Source of the DNA: Sialis fuliginosa
Lineage: Eukaryota; Arthropoda; Insecta; Megaloptera; Sialidae
DNA: 64,000 nucleotides
Direction: 5' to 3'
Assembly (NCBI GenBank): GCA_961205875.1
Contig: OY540820.1
Coordinates: 12,338,001-12,402,000, forward strand
Part shown: in pieces, positions 38,501 to 51,453 of the stretch
Numbering within the stretch: position 1 is the first letter of the stretch
Layout of the letters: the number at the start of each line of letters is the position of its first letter
Notes under the pieces: generated by a model
Databases searched by the model: none
Told to the model about the DNA's origin: nothing
What the model saw: only the letters and a program-made list of their open reading frames with translations
Position numbers and translations under genes: made by a program

Positions 38501-41500
38501 TTTCTATATTAAAAAAAAAAATAGAAATTGATGGAAAATTAAGAAAGTAAATTGTTCTATATAAACAGTGACAAATAAGTTATTAGTACAAATTCTACAT
38601 ACCTGCATCACTATCACTGTCACTATAAAACGGATTGAAGTCACTACTGACGTTACTGCCTGACATGTCTTCACTTTTATCTGTATCACTACCGGACACC
38701 TGAAAGTCAGAACCTGTATCGCTTTCCGAACCGGATGACGAAGACTGTTTTGTACGCTTTGCCGCTCTGGCTGCAGCTTGTCGAACTAAAAAAACAATAA
38801 TGCTCATTGATAAACTAATACATAAACAGGAATTGGTTTTGACAGATTGTTTTTGATATTATATTCTCTGTCAAAACTAAAAGTCTACTGGAGTAATTGT
38901 AGGATAAAGCATCCCAAAACCAAAACTATACATGTCTAAAGGAATATATCATTAATAATTAAAATAAAACGGATGCTTTAAAATAGCAGAGAAAATATTA
39001 ATTTACAAATATATCAATAAATATAATGTTAATCTTAATTAAATACAATTAAAAAATAAATACAATTACGAGTAAAACAAATCAATCCGTCAGTCATTTG
39101 GTTAATTCTAAACAAAACTTTATAAGATTAACTTCTTTTGTGTCTGTAGGTTAATATTCTAGTGTAAATACTTCATTTTAATAAAACTTTGAAAAAGTTT
39201 AATATTTACACATTTTTGATAATTTATTTATAATGTTCATTTAGTAATTTTGCAGAATTATCTACAATGTAAATCAAGGATAAAGTGTACATCATTTTAT
39301 AATTAAAATTTGTATAAATAAAAAATGATACTGTGTAGAGCCTCATAAAGTTTTGAAGAGAACATATAATATTAAAAATAAAAATATATAAGATGTCTGA
39401 TAATATAACCACTAGAAGAGATACACTGAAAAGGCTGAAAAAAAAATGAATGCATTTGTTTTGTTAGTCGTAGAAAAAGCATTACTACTGATGCAGATCA
39501 TGCCAAGTTGTATTTATAAATCTTACCCGATACCCTCTTGGCACTGACATCTGGTGAAAATGAAAGAAAACATGCTTTATTAATATCGCGATCGAAAACA
39601 AAACAAAATCAAGAAACTTAATGTCTATCATCGCTGCTGCATTCACTCACCTTGTTTACGTTTGCTGTTTGAACTGCTTGGCTCTGAAGAACCATTCTCA
39701 AAGTGAGACGATCGGGGAGCTTCTATTCCAAGTAACCTTTGTATTCTGCTACGGTCTGGTGCAGGGAAATGTTTTTCTATTAAAGTTTGCAACACGCCCC
39801 TAAAATAAAAAAATAATCAATAGTTAATTGAGTTTGATTTTTGGAAAATAGTTTACTTATAAAATCAATAACACATAATTTTAACTTAATTTAAACAATT
39901 TTCATTTGAAGATCTACAAATTAAAATCATACATACTTAGCAGTCGAAACAAAATCACTAAGTTCTCCATCATCTCTTTCAAGTTGTTCCAGCGTCCTAG
40001 CTTCGCCTGTACTCTGTAAACCGATCACGACACATTTTCCGCACTTGACTGCTTCACGGGCAGTAGTTACTGCAAACGGGACCTTAGCTGCTATACATAG
40101 ATATTTAAAGAATCGCTGATGGGCCGACCAGAACTGACCCCACATTGTCTTTTTCATACGACTTTCTGCATTGATAAGTTCTGCTGCCTCTTGGAACCTT
40201 TGCATAGCTGCTACCCACTATGAAAGAATTGTATTATATATTTTAAATTGAATGTAATGATTTTTCAAACATTTCAATGACTTACTAATTTAACAGAATC
40301 GTCATAAACTTTTATGAAATCTTTTGAAAGAGGAACTTCTTCAATTTTGAAACCAACACCATGAAAACTAAGTTGTCTAGCTATGTACATGCCTCGTAAT
40401 TTCATATCCATAGCCACGATTTCCATAGCACCGACACCTCTATAAAAAAAAAATATTTAAAATACAAAATGATTAAAAAAATGAGTTAATAAATATAGTT
40501 TTTAAATTATATATACTAAATACTTTTAAAATTGGCTGACCTTTTCTCAACAGCGTTGATAAAGTCAAGGAACTCTGGGAAAGGCGTCCCTTCTCCCCAC
40601 ATACCAAGCCGTACCATGTACGCCATGTTACGGGGTTCAGACGCACCTGTAGCACTTGCGTATACCACACGAGCTTTCGGAAGCTTGTTCTGAAGCTCGA
40701 GCACTGTTAACCCTGTTTTAGTAGGTTTTGATGAACCGGTGGGACACAGATTCTTTGCCCGGTGGCATTCATCAAATACGACCTGACAAAATTATAGTTT
40801 AATCATACTGAACTGTAAAGTACGGCATAAAATAATAAATACTTACAACTCCGTCAAAATCTTCACCACACCACTGCAATAGTTGTTTGAGTCGAGATTT
40901 GTATTTGCCGTTGGTGTTATTTGATTCTCCTATTAAAGCACTGTATGTACTAAAGATCACACCCTTCTTTACGTTTCCGTTTACATTTGAAGATATCTTT
41001 GCATATTTAAACTGAAACCGATAACATAAACCCGTTTTTATTAACATGTTTATTGCCAGGAACTTGTACTCATTTTTTGGTAGCAACCGTGGTGAACAAT
41101 ATAATACCTTATTAAGAGGGTGTACATCTATTTTTCCAGCACCTATATCTTTAAGATCACGTTCCGCATCATATTTCAAATCATTTGAAACTGAAATCCA
41201 AAGTGCACGCTTTCTTCCTTTTAAATAATTTTCAAATATAACTCCTGCGATTGTTCTACCTTTCCCGACACCAGCTCCATCACCTTTAATAATAAAAAAA
41301 TGGTGTTACGACAAAACTGAATCAATCAGTTGTGTTAAATAAATTTTTTTTTTTGTTACTAACTTACCGACTAGAAAACCTGCCCTTGTACCGTCTGGCA
41401 GCATATGTTCATGTGCTTGTGATGCATACGTTATAGATTCTAACTGCAGCGCAGATAGGGACCCTGAATTTATACATTCGTCAGGTATAACAATTTGGTA

Positions 41501-44500
41501 CCAGACATCTACAGGAGCTACACTTGACAATGAGGCTGTCTCAACAACAGGATCTGGATGTTTCTTTCCTAGTTTCACTATTAAAATTTAAAAATACAAA
41601 ATTTATTAATTAAATAAAAAATAAGAAAGATGTATATATGTAACACACAATATAAGAGAAAATATCGAATCACAAATACAACAAAATTGATAACTTACAT
41701 TTAGATGGCATATAATCTGCATAAGTTTCAGCTACACCCATTTCTTCATCATCTACTTCTTCTTCTTCTTGTACAGTTTCTAACTAAATATCAAATAAAA
41801 TATTAATGTTTCACCTGTTCTTTAAAATTTTATATAATTCCCCTTTGCAAGTATGAAACAATAATGCCTTTATTGTTTATGATTTTACAAAGTACGTAAG
41901 GCTGACGACACATTGTTAAATCAATCAATCTCACCTTATGGTCCTGATGCTGTTTCCACATATATGGTGACATACCACCAAACTGTTGTTGCATAGCAGG
42001 ATACTGTCCAACAGGACCAAATGGCAAGTGTCCATTTTGGGCAAGAATAGACTGGATCATCAGTGGACTTAGACCCATTGTCATGGCCATTGTAGCCATC
42101 TCCACTATGACCAATAAATTACACAAGTTATTGATTGTTTTATATAAAGAATAAGCCAAAAATCACTACAAATATCAATACAGTAAGCATACATCTAGCC
42201 AAAACAACATAAATTAAAAAGTTAATGAATCTCCACTACCATTAAATATATAAAAATAATAAATAATCTAATGTAATTTAAGAAGGAAGAGTTTACAGAT
42301 ATAAAAAAATGTATTTACTTTTTTTATCAATAATAGTAATTAGTAGACCAACTGAAATGTTAAATTAAATAAAATCAAAATAAAAAAGCACATGCCGTGC
42401 AATAGCAACACTCACACTTAGACTTACTCTGCTGTAGCAGTTGCGTTGTATTGATTCCACCAGAGGACATATTGTTTGGAGGCATACCTGGCATAAAACC
42501 CATATTACCTCCAAGCATTCCTGCACCACCACTAGACGCCATAGCAAATGGTGATCCCACTGTAATTATATATTAATATGTTGTTATTTTAAATAATTCA
42601 TCTATACCTTTTACAGTATAAATTCAAACTTATGAAACATAATTTCAAATTAACAAAAACATATTTCACACAAATGAAATATAATTTCACATTAAAGAAA
42701 ACTGATTTCACACAAATGATAACAGAATTTACATATAGGAATATTAATTTTTTTAAGTGTGAAATTGATTTCAACAAAAGAATATATGTTTAAAGGTTTC
42801 TTATTCCTTATTTACCAAACCTCACAAAATTGAATAAGATCTTTCTGGTGCAATGATGCAGCATAATATCATTCGACATGGAGCAATGTCTTCCAAAATT
42901 TGCATTAAAAATTATAAAATGATTGGTGCTTGATTGTTAGCACATGTATAATTCAATATATATGCATTCTTCCCTGGATATGTCTACTTTAGTTTTTAAG
43001 TAATGACTGTCATGTTCTTATTGTACACTTTATGTGTACGCACAAAACATTGTTTAATGTTGATAAGTCAAGTATCTTATAATAATAATCAAACCAACAA
43101 AGTATTATTGTATCATAAAAAAAGCCTGGCCTAAGCATTGTAATCGCATTGGCGCACCAGTTTTCTTTGATGATATAATCTATATATATTTAAATAACAC
43201 TTACTCATGGGAAATCCTGATATGCCTTCAAACATACATAAATATTAAAAAACAATTATGAAAAAGTAAATATTTTTGACACAAAAATTATCTAAAACTT
43301 AAAATTATATTTAATTTTGTTAAATGGTCATAATTTCATAAAGAATAAATAGTAATAGTGTTGTGTAGGGACGTTGTTCTTAAATTGTGGACTATGTAAA
43401 GATTCTGAGAAGTCGTAGAAAATGTTGATATGTAAATAAATATAACTTTGCACTGTCAGAGGGTCGCTACAAATTTTCTCTTATGAAAAAGGAGTAGCAA
43501 GTTGAAAAAGTTTATAAATCTGTCGTGTTGGAAACTTCATGTAACAATATAGTATATTAATAGTGCAAAATAATATTACAATATTAATTCCCATTAGCTA
43601 TATCAGAGGTTCCCAATCTTCTTTAGATGTTGTCTATGGTATGTAGTAGACAATATGGTGGCTTACCAGTAGGTAAATATTTTTTAAAGTATTAAATTTT
43701 TTTCTAAATTCTCAACTGATCTTTTTATTAGGTAAATATTTTATTCGTAAATACTTTTATTATAATACATATAAATATGTACCATATATAGATATAATAA
43801 TAATTCTAATTATTGTAATTAATTTGAGGGATACGCTTGTTTAATTTTTACTAAGGTACAAAATTTTGTTCAATTTTGGTCAGTTTAAGAAGATCAGATT
43901 CAATATTAAGCAATGTTCGGTGATCAGTATTTATTTATTTTTCATCACCATCAGCAGAAAATCCAGTTGCACATAAGTATGTGGTACTGAAGAGCATTAA
44001 AAATTTAAGAGATTGGAAAGAAAGTTCTTCTTCGAGTAGAAAGCCAAAACAAAAATAAAATGGTGCTCTGAAAACACGATCACTTACGAGATCAATGAAG
44101 GACTTTCGCATAAAACATATTATTTTATGCAAAATACTGTTCATTATTATTTCATTCACTTATCACATATAAGTACTGGTATTCGTACCACAGATTGGGA
44201 ACGTCTGAGCTATATGATTTGAGAACTACAAATAATTATTATTAATAACTTTTTAATAAAAAAAATTGAGTAACTCAGTTTTCAATGAACTAAGTAGAAA
44301 TTAATAAGATATGTTTGGGCGTCGACATTTATAAAAAAGCAATCTTCTGGAAAAAATGATTTTTCAAATTGAAAAATCCTTTCTTTATATAAAATCATCA
44401 AGTTTATGACATATAATCAGACACCATAACTGTAATATAGCACTCATAAATTTTTTTATCCATCCATTGCTTAGATATAATTAGTTTCAAATAAAAAATT

Positions 44501-45495
44501 TATTTTCTCTTACACTTTCCACTCCTTTTTAAAGTAAATTACATGTAACCCGATTAATTTTGTCCACAAGAAACGATGCACCGTATAGATGACTATTAGT
44601 CAGTTTTAATATTAAAAATGGTGCTCTAGGATTGCAAGACAGTAATTATATAAAAACAAACTGAAATGCACCTGAACCACCTCGGACCATTTCATAACCG
44701 GGGACCGAATCACCTTTTGTTACGAGGCCGCCAGGAATTCTTGGTACTTGTGGTCTGACTGCTTGTAACTGGGGGACTGAAGGTGTTCCATCTTCTTGTT
44801 TTTGTTTCAACATGTTGAAACCTGCGGCTGTAGCTAAATCCTTGCCCCCTCCTTTAATGTATATATTATATATTGTTAGAAGCTTCAATTAAAATCAATC
44901 AACTTATAAATTAATTACCTGGTACTTCGATTTTGTCAGGATCTTCATCATCATCAAAATCAGAGCTGTCATCATGGTCACTTTCTTCTTCGGTTTTTGG
45001 TTTTTCTAATACCTTCATAGAAAAAATTAATATATTTTATTTAAATACAATAAAATTTTTTTTTCAACTTGATTAACTAAATTAAAAACTATAAAATGTT
45101 TTCGATAAATATTTAATAAATTTCCTTTTTAAAAAGACAGTCATCCATATAAAAACTATCAATTTTAGATATTTAAATGTTAACTGATTTTGCTTTAAAA
45201 ATCTTATAAAATAATTAATACTGCACATGAACATTTTTGTTGGATTTTTTATACTATTTAATTTTTTGTTTTATTTTTTTATTTTATTTTTTGGTTAGGA
45301 ATCATTACTAAAGAATTTCAAAATATTTTCGAACATTACAAAATAACTGAGTCGTATAAGGAATAACTTTTGTGATATGTAATTATAAATATAAAATAAG
45401 ACATAAAAGATGCGTAATATTCTAAGAACTCATCATAAATTATTAGAAACAATACTACGAAATATTTAAAAAAATTTCTTTACCATATTATTCAT
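35591..45495 (-). CDS. sno: Strawberry notch (SBNO) DExD/H helicase-like protein, 24 coding exons
   Basis: Nuclear superfamily-2 helicase-like regulator; in Drosophila it acts with Notch and EGFR signalling (known). Exons in transcript order: 45495-45484, 45012-44919, 44851-44672, 43225-43205, 42559-42428, 42104-41935, 41783-41699, 41577-41368, 41283-41108, 41011-40847, 40782-40541, 40439-40286, 40217-39937, 39799-39651, 39550-39527, 38785-38603, 38470-38178, 38031-37767, 37621-37362, 37231-36982, 36902-36715, 36654-36393, 36335-36147, 35676-35591; 4071 nt, 1356 aa, phases consistent. Seen: acidic N-terminus, Gly/Met-rich segment, Walker-A-like [10 protein letters not shown] (about 302-311), DECH box (419-422), SATGAS (458 on), basic and Ser/Asp-rich linker ([15 protein letters not shown]), [19 protein letters not shown], motif VI region [12 protein letters not shown] (943-954) and C-terminal [13 protein letters not shown]. 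Length is close to human SBNO1. The first exon (MNNM) is the least certain; an alternative start is the ATG at 45,018. Confidence 0.95.
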
Positions 45496-48400
45496 TTTTA
45501 AGAAAATACGAAAGATTACACAGTTAAATACACGTTATTGTGTATTGTACTTGTATGTGTTATTTTAATGAATATGAATTAAGTAATATTTTAATATAAA
45601 CATTTCAATAATTTAATAAATCGAAATAATTTAATCGCATCACAATTCACATACACCGACACAAATACTCCATGTTACCTCGACTACCCATGATGCCTTT
45701 CGCTTAGCGTAGTCATTGATTTGTTGGTAATGAAGAAAACTAAAAGTTATCTTTCTTTTCAAATTTTAATACAGAAATTCACCACTACAGCGCATGTCAA
45801 GTGGCAATGCAGAGTTCCCAAAAATGTTTTATTGTAAATAATAAAACCAATTTATAATTAAAACTATGCTCAATTTATAAATATTCATAATTCAGATAAC
45901 TATAATTTACTAATCTTTATCAATATTTTCATCATTTAAATTAAATGTCATTCAAAAAGCATTGTAAAATATTAAATTACATTTGCATAGAAAATCAATA
46001 ACAGCTAGAATTCAAACTGAAAAAATTCTGTAGGTAGGTATAGATCTTAAAATAATACATACTAAATTCTTACTCCTTATTGGATTTATTTATAACAGTT
46101 AACATTACATATAACATTCATAAAAATATTTACGGTGTTACTCTATAATTCTTACAAAAAGCTCATTAAATGCAGTCTGTATTTTGATCATATCATTTTC
46201 ATAAACATATCATTATATAATTATAGAATATCACCATATACATGTGACTAGTATAAATATATAAAACATTGTGTAGTCTTTTGTCGAATTTATTCTATTA
46301 TAAAATTGATATTGGTTTACAAATATTTTAATGTCCTTTAAAGATTCAAGTAAATGAGAATTTTATGTATAAGAATTAACTTTTTAATATTTTTGTGTGT
46401 GATGTATATACATATCAATACATATATAATTATTTTAATGATGTAACAATAAAAAACAATAAATTCTGCATAATTAAATATTAGATGATAAAACAAATTA
46501 AACTTAAAAAAGTATACAACAGTATATTAAAAATACAATATGAAAACAATTAATATATAATATAACCATACTGATATGTATATTTTGTAATTATTTCTTC
46601 CTATAAAAAGTCACTTTAAATTTTGTGGGAAGTAGGTACATAATATTATGTACTATGTACAAATAAGTATATTCTTGATAATAAATATTTAAGAAAACAG
46701 AATTTTATCAGAAGATAGTAGTACACAGACAGTGGCGTATCTAGAGGTTGCTGTGTCGCTGACAAAAACTGAAAAAGGTATCCCCCCGGTGTAAAGGAAG
46801 ACTTTTTTTCATTGCCATGTCAATTTTAATGCCTCCTGCTCCTAAAACTGACTTTTGTGCCGTCCTAGAGTTTGTATCATCATGTCAATTTTTGATCCTC
46901 ATAAAACTCTTTTATCCCATTTTGGCACCTCTCTGGACCTTGCACAGCAGCCAGTGACCAGTTTTGCCAACCCCTAGCTACACCACTGTTCACAGAAGGG
47001 AGAACAAAAATCATAATCAATACAAAATCTTATGATTTTTTTTTTTTGTTCATGTGTAATATAAATGCATTATTATATAGTATGTTAATTAAAATAGTAA
47101 AAAATGATAAATATAAAACATATTAACTGTTTGAGTACTGAAAGTCGATATATCGATCTTTTAATACATAAAGTTTATTATTCAGCACTCAAACAGTTAA
47201 TATGTCTCAACTAGAATTTTTAATAGATTAGTACATTGCAAATTGTACTTCTACAAAGTCAAAGGATATTGAATTGAAATTGAAAAAAACATTCAAAAAA
47301 TATATAGACCTGAGAACAAAAGGAAGACTGAACTATAAATACTAAATAATTGACAAGCAATATAAATACTTATTTAAATGCAAATCTTCATTCATTATTT
47401 GTAAAGAAATACAGTAAATGACAACTAGAATCTAATATATTTTTCAACGAAAAAATGTTAACATGTCATTAACATTTTTATCTATAAGCACCGTAAATAA
47501 ATAAAAATGTATGCTAAAAAGCCACATTATGTATATTTTATTTTTTAAGCTCTTTAAGACTAATCTATATTATGTTTATAACAGTTTGTTAAATTTATAT
47601 GTTTAATTGAAAGTTAATTTTGTGAAATAAAAAAGCAATGTGAATTTTTCCCTGTAAAAACTATGATCATAGTCTTCTAGTTTACATGATACATAATTCT
47701 CAGAATTTTTAAATTATTTATATAAAACTACTGAGCTATTCATTTTAAGAAAATTTAAAATGAGCAAAAATATATTTGAACAATATAGTCTTCAGCCTAA
47801 CTTAATATATTATAAAAATTACTGTGAAATTTCATATAATTTAAAAATTCAGAAAGATAACAAATATATATTCCACATTTCTATTGCAAGCTATACCGTT
47901 CTATAACATTATTATGCATGCAATGCTAAGTATTACTTAAACTTTATGCACAACGTAAAGCACATATTAGATTTTAACACCAATAACTGGGTACCGTTGT
48001 GCTAACTTTTTTAACTTTAGTTTTCATTTCATTCTATTATGTATTCTAAAATCAAGAGTGGAATTTCTATTATGTAGTTGAAAATACTGGTATTCTTCAA
48101 AGATATGACAAGAAAGAGTTTCACAAAATATTTGTAGCTCTTAAGTCCAAGGAAGTTTCTTTTTTTACTACAAAAACAATCATATCTTTATTTTCTTCAT
48201 TGAAAATGCTAAAATTAATAATCATATTACAAGAATTTGAAAGTTGTGTTATTTCATTTTAGTGTAACAGATTATTATTAATTAGGGATGATAAAATTTT
48301 CCATGACAAGCACTTTTAGGAAGCTCATTTTATTATGATAGTTTTAACGTTCATATTTTAACTTTTCAAAACTAGTACAAATAATTTTTAGTACATTAAA

Positions 48401-49395
48401 TTTGTGATACTGGCTATCAGAAATCATACTATACATAATATAAATACTGCATTATACCCAGTATAATAAAAAGTTGTCAACACTACCAGGAATGTTTTTA
48501 TCTTTGTTCGAAGACATTTAAATTGTTATTTTACTTATGTATTATGAGCAACGACTTTTTTTATTCAAAAATTAATAGCTGCCAGTCTTTCACTTCTAGC
48601 TTAATTTGAGCTTAAATTGATCTTTGGTTAGATGAGAATATTTTAACATTCTCACTAGTTCTTTTTCCCAATTCTGATACAGTGTTAATCGCTTTATAAC
48701 ATATAAAAATAATTTCAATAATTTTAGTCAATATTTGTACAAATATTTTAATAAATTTTGGTGTAAATTTCATTTTTGATTCAGGATTTTTATACATAAT
48801 TATATAAAACACGTATATAAAGTACATATAACAATTTTTAAGACACTTAGAGCCAAATTTAAAAATTAATTTTGATATCATTTTAAGTGTGTTCATTTTC
48901 TTTTATTTACAATGAACCAAACCTCAAAATATATCAAAGTCAATTACAATATTGGCCGTCAAACATTTAACATGTATCATTAATATAAAAATGAAAATAT
49001 TGAAAGTAATTTTAATTTCAAAAGAAATGTATCCAAAATAATAATACAGTGATTTTTTTATTAGTTAAACAAATTGCTTCAAATAATTATTTTTTAATCA
49101 ATTTTAATGATTTAAATACATTGGAAATACATTTCTTTAGATTATAAAAGTTAAAAAAAAACTTGTAACAAAATAAAATAAAAATATGACATGACATGCA
49201 ACTGATTTAATTAATTAAAATTAATCATTAAAAAAAATTTATCAGAACAAAAAAAATATTATCATACTGGACACAACATTTGCACGGTACAAATTTGGTA
49301 TATTTAAATCACATTTAGGAGCAGTCATAAGCGTCAGATTATTTGGTACAAACATTGCGCTGTTGGTGGTTTACGTCAGTACTCTTTACACGGCA
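45496..49395. other. sno promoter side and TLCD3 3' flank
   Basis: The sno 5' UTR and promoter probably lie at about 45,496-45,720, a less AT-rich patch with CCCATGATGCC and GCTTAGCG. The rest is AT-rich with one hAT-like MITE (46,730-46,988) and a short inverted repeat (47,120-47,204, ATTAACTGTTTGAGTACTGA at its left). No exon seen. Confidence 0.45.
46730..46988. mobile_element. hAT-like MITE with 8-bp target duplication
   Basis: It begins CAGTGGCGTATCTAG and ends AGCTACACCACTG. The flanks are TACACAGA (46,722-46,729) and TTCACAGA (46,989-46,996), one mismatch in 8. CAGTGGCG-type ends with 8-bp duplications are typical of hAT elements. No coding capacity. Confidence 0.75.
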
Positions 49396-51453
49396 TCAGC
49401 TATGTAGATTTTTTGGACGTTTTCGTACAGGAGCTATGGTCGCAGAGCGCAATGTTTTTACAGCTCCTTTCATCATCAGCAGGAACCAATAAACTTGCGG
49501 TAACAAGATAATTGAGATCCCAATTTTACAACCTCTCGGTAGAGACATGATGGCCTGAAATTATCACAATGTAAGTGGTATACTGTTTGTACTTCTTAAA
49601 ATTGTCCTTTTCTCTCAAAGGTGATAGAAGATTTAAATTGGCAATTATCTTACCTCCCAATATGGCAAATTAACTATCTCACTGTAAACGTAGAATACAT
49701 ATGGAAACATTGCTACTCGACAAAAGAAGAATGTTGCAAGCATAACCAGTCCATTCACAATATATAATTTGGATGTTTTTAAACGCATCTTGGATAAAAT
49801 ACCTCTTAATGAAACAAAAGGTGTACTCAGTTCCATAAGATATACTAATCCAAAAACACAATCTCCTAGGCCACCTCGCAAATACTACAAAAATTTGAAA
49901 AATATAAAGACTTTGTGTTCCTTGATCAATATACAAGTAGGTGTAGACCATGTAGAAGACAACAAATATTTGAGTTTAGATTTGTGCTTTACTGTGATCG
50001 GTTAAAAAAAATTATTCATATTCGAGTTGGGCAATAGAACATACACATATAAGTAATTGTAACATTCAAAATAATAATTGAATAAAAAATGTTATAATAA
50101 ATAAGAATAGATTATCAATTACTCAAATAATAAATAATTTAACAAAATAATATAATCAATTACCCAAATAATGGAGAATTTCAAATAAGAAATTACACTA
50201 TGTACAAAATTTTATAAATATCGGAAAACTTTGTACAAATTGATTTTTTAGTGAAGATTTAAGTAATTTGTAAATTGTGGCCCTGGACTGTAAGTAGCAA
50301 AGCTGGACTATTGAAATATTTTTCAATTTTTTTTTAAATATCTCCATTAGGTACATCTTTAGGAGAGAAGCTATCTTTTTCAGTATACACTTTTTTATTT
50401 TATGTACACACAACAATCTACTTAATGGTTTTTTTGTTTAATTAAAATCTCTGGTAACTGGGTTGATACAATTTTGTTATATCATAAACAAAACATAACA
50501 TAAATTTATATTTATTCAGGCAGGACCACAGCAGGACTGAATCCTCAAAGGACAATCCTCAACTCGAATTTTTGTTGTTTTTTACATTTATTCATGCATC
50601 GGCCAGGGGACACACTGTTTATAAATGAAAGTATTATAAATAACATTTTTATGAATTCTTACCACAATGACTAAAAATCCAAAGGAACCAATAAACAAAT
50701 GATGCATTATAATAATAGGTTGACTTTTAATATATTCCTGAACACGTTTAAAAGGTGTAACAGTTGTTGGTTTCAATTTCTGATCTCCGCAATTTCCTAC
50801 ATTTGTCTGTGAACCATTAGTAACTAATTTTGTTTGAGGCTTAGAGAACGTTGATACAATGTACACTTTATACATTGACCAGATATCGTAGAAAAAATAC
50901 GCAGCGCCAAACCAGGCATATGCCTCAGACATAAAATGACTAGAATATAGAAAGGAACGGGTACAAGACCACATACAGACCACGAACCCTGATATACATG
51001 ATAATGATGCCTGCACAGCAGATACGAGTCTAAAATATAATTGCAGATGTCAGAGAAAATTCAAAATATATCTTTTACAACTTACTTATTTGAAATATCA
51101 AAAACATCTGCAATAGTTAAATGGTATTTTTTCCTTAACTTCTGACCATAGCTTGTTTTTAGAGAAAAGTTGTTGAAAAAATCAAAGAGCGATACAAAAA
51201 ATATTAATCCGAGTATTGACAAGCATGCACCGCGTTTTATTGATATTTTATCTTCTGGTTGTAATGAAACAACCGCAGCTGTGGCTACTGTAAGTGAGCC
51301 TACGACTAATATTGTAAGGAATGACAATGTTGCAACTCCACTGCAGCAATGTTTTACCTAAAATAATAATTATACTATATTACATAATACAAACATAGTA
51401 ATAAAATAAATACAAACCTCTTTATTTTTTCCAATATGTGTTGTGTAACCCAT
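49396..51453 (-). CDS. TLCD3: TLC-domain multi-pass membrane protein, TLCD3/FAM57 family, 5 exons
   Basis: Exons: 51453-51418, 51357-51086, 51029-50663, 49884-49654, 49554-49396; 1065 nt, 354 aa, phases consistent. Begins MGYTTHIGKNKE. Hydrophobic segments occur at LSFLTILVVGSLTVATAAVV, ACLSILGLIFFVSLFDFF, SCISGFVVCMW, AWFGAAYFFYDIW, IIIMHHLFIGSFGFLVIVV, FGLVYLMELSTPFVSL, IVNGLVMLATFFFCRVAMFP and ISIILLPQVYWFLLMM. The paired His in MHHLF and the ELSTPFVSL stretch are typical of TLC domains. TLC proteins of this branch are linked to ceramide and lipid metabolism in ER/Golgi membranes (known for vertebrate members, not shown here). A hydrophilic loop of about 50 residues (TFSKPQTKLVTNGSQ...) before the MHH segment makes it longer than vertebrate TLCD3. 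No ER retrieval signal at the C-terminus (KRPKNLHS). Confidence 0.87.

Noticed and set aside
43935..44159. 74-codon frame in a sno intron
   Set aside because: No splice sites that keep phase with sno and no family likeness.
48612..48896. 94-codon minus-strand frame
   Set aside because: Low-complexity AT-rich translation with no splice signals linking it to TLCD3 or sno.
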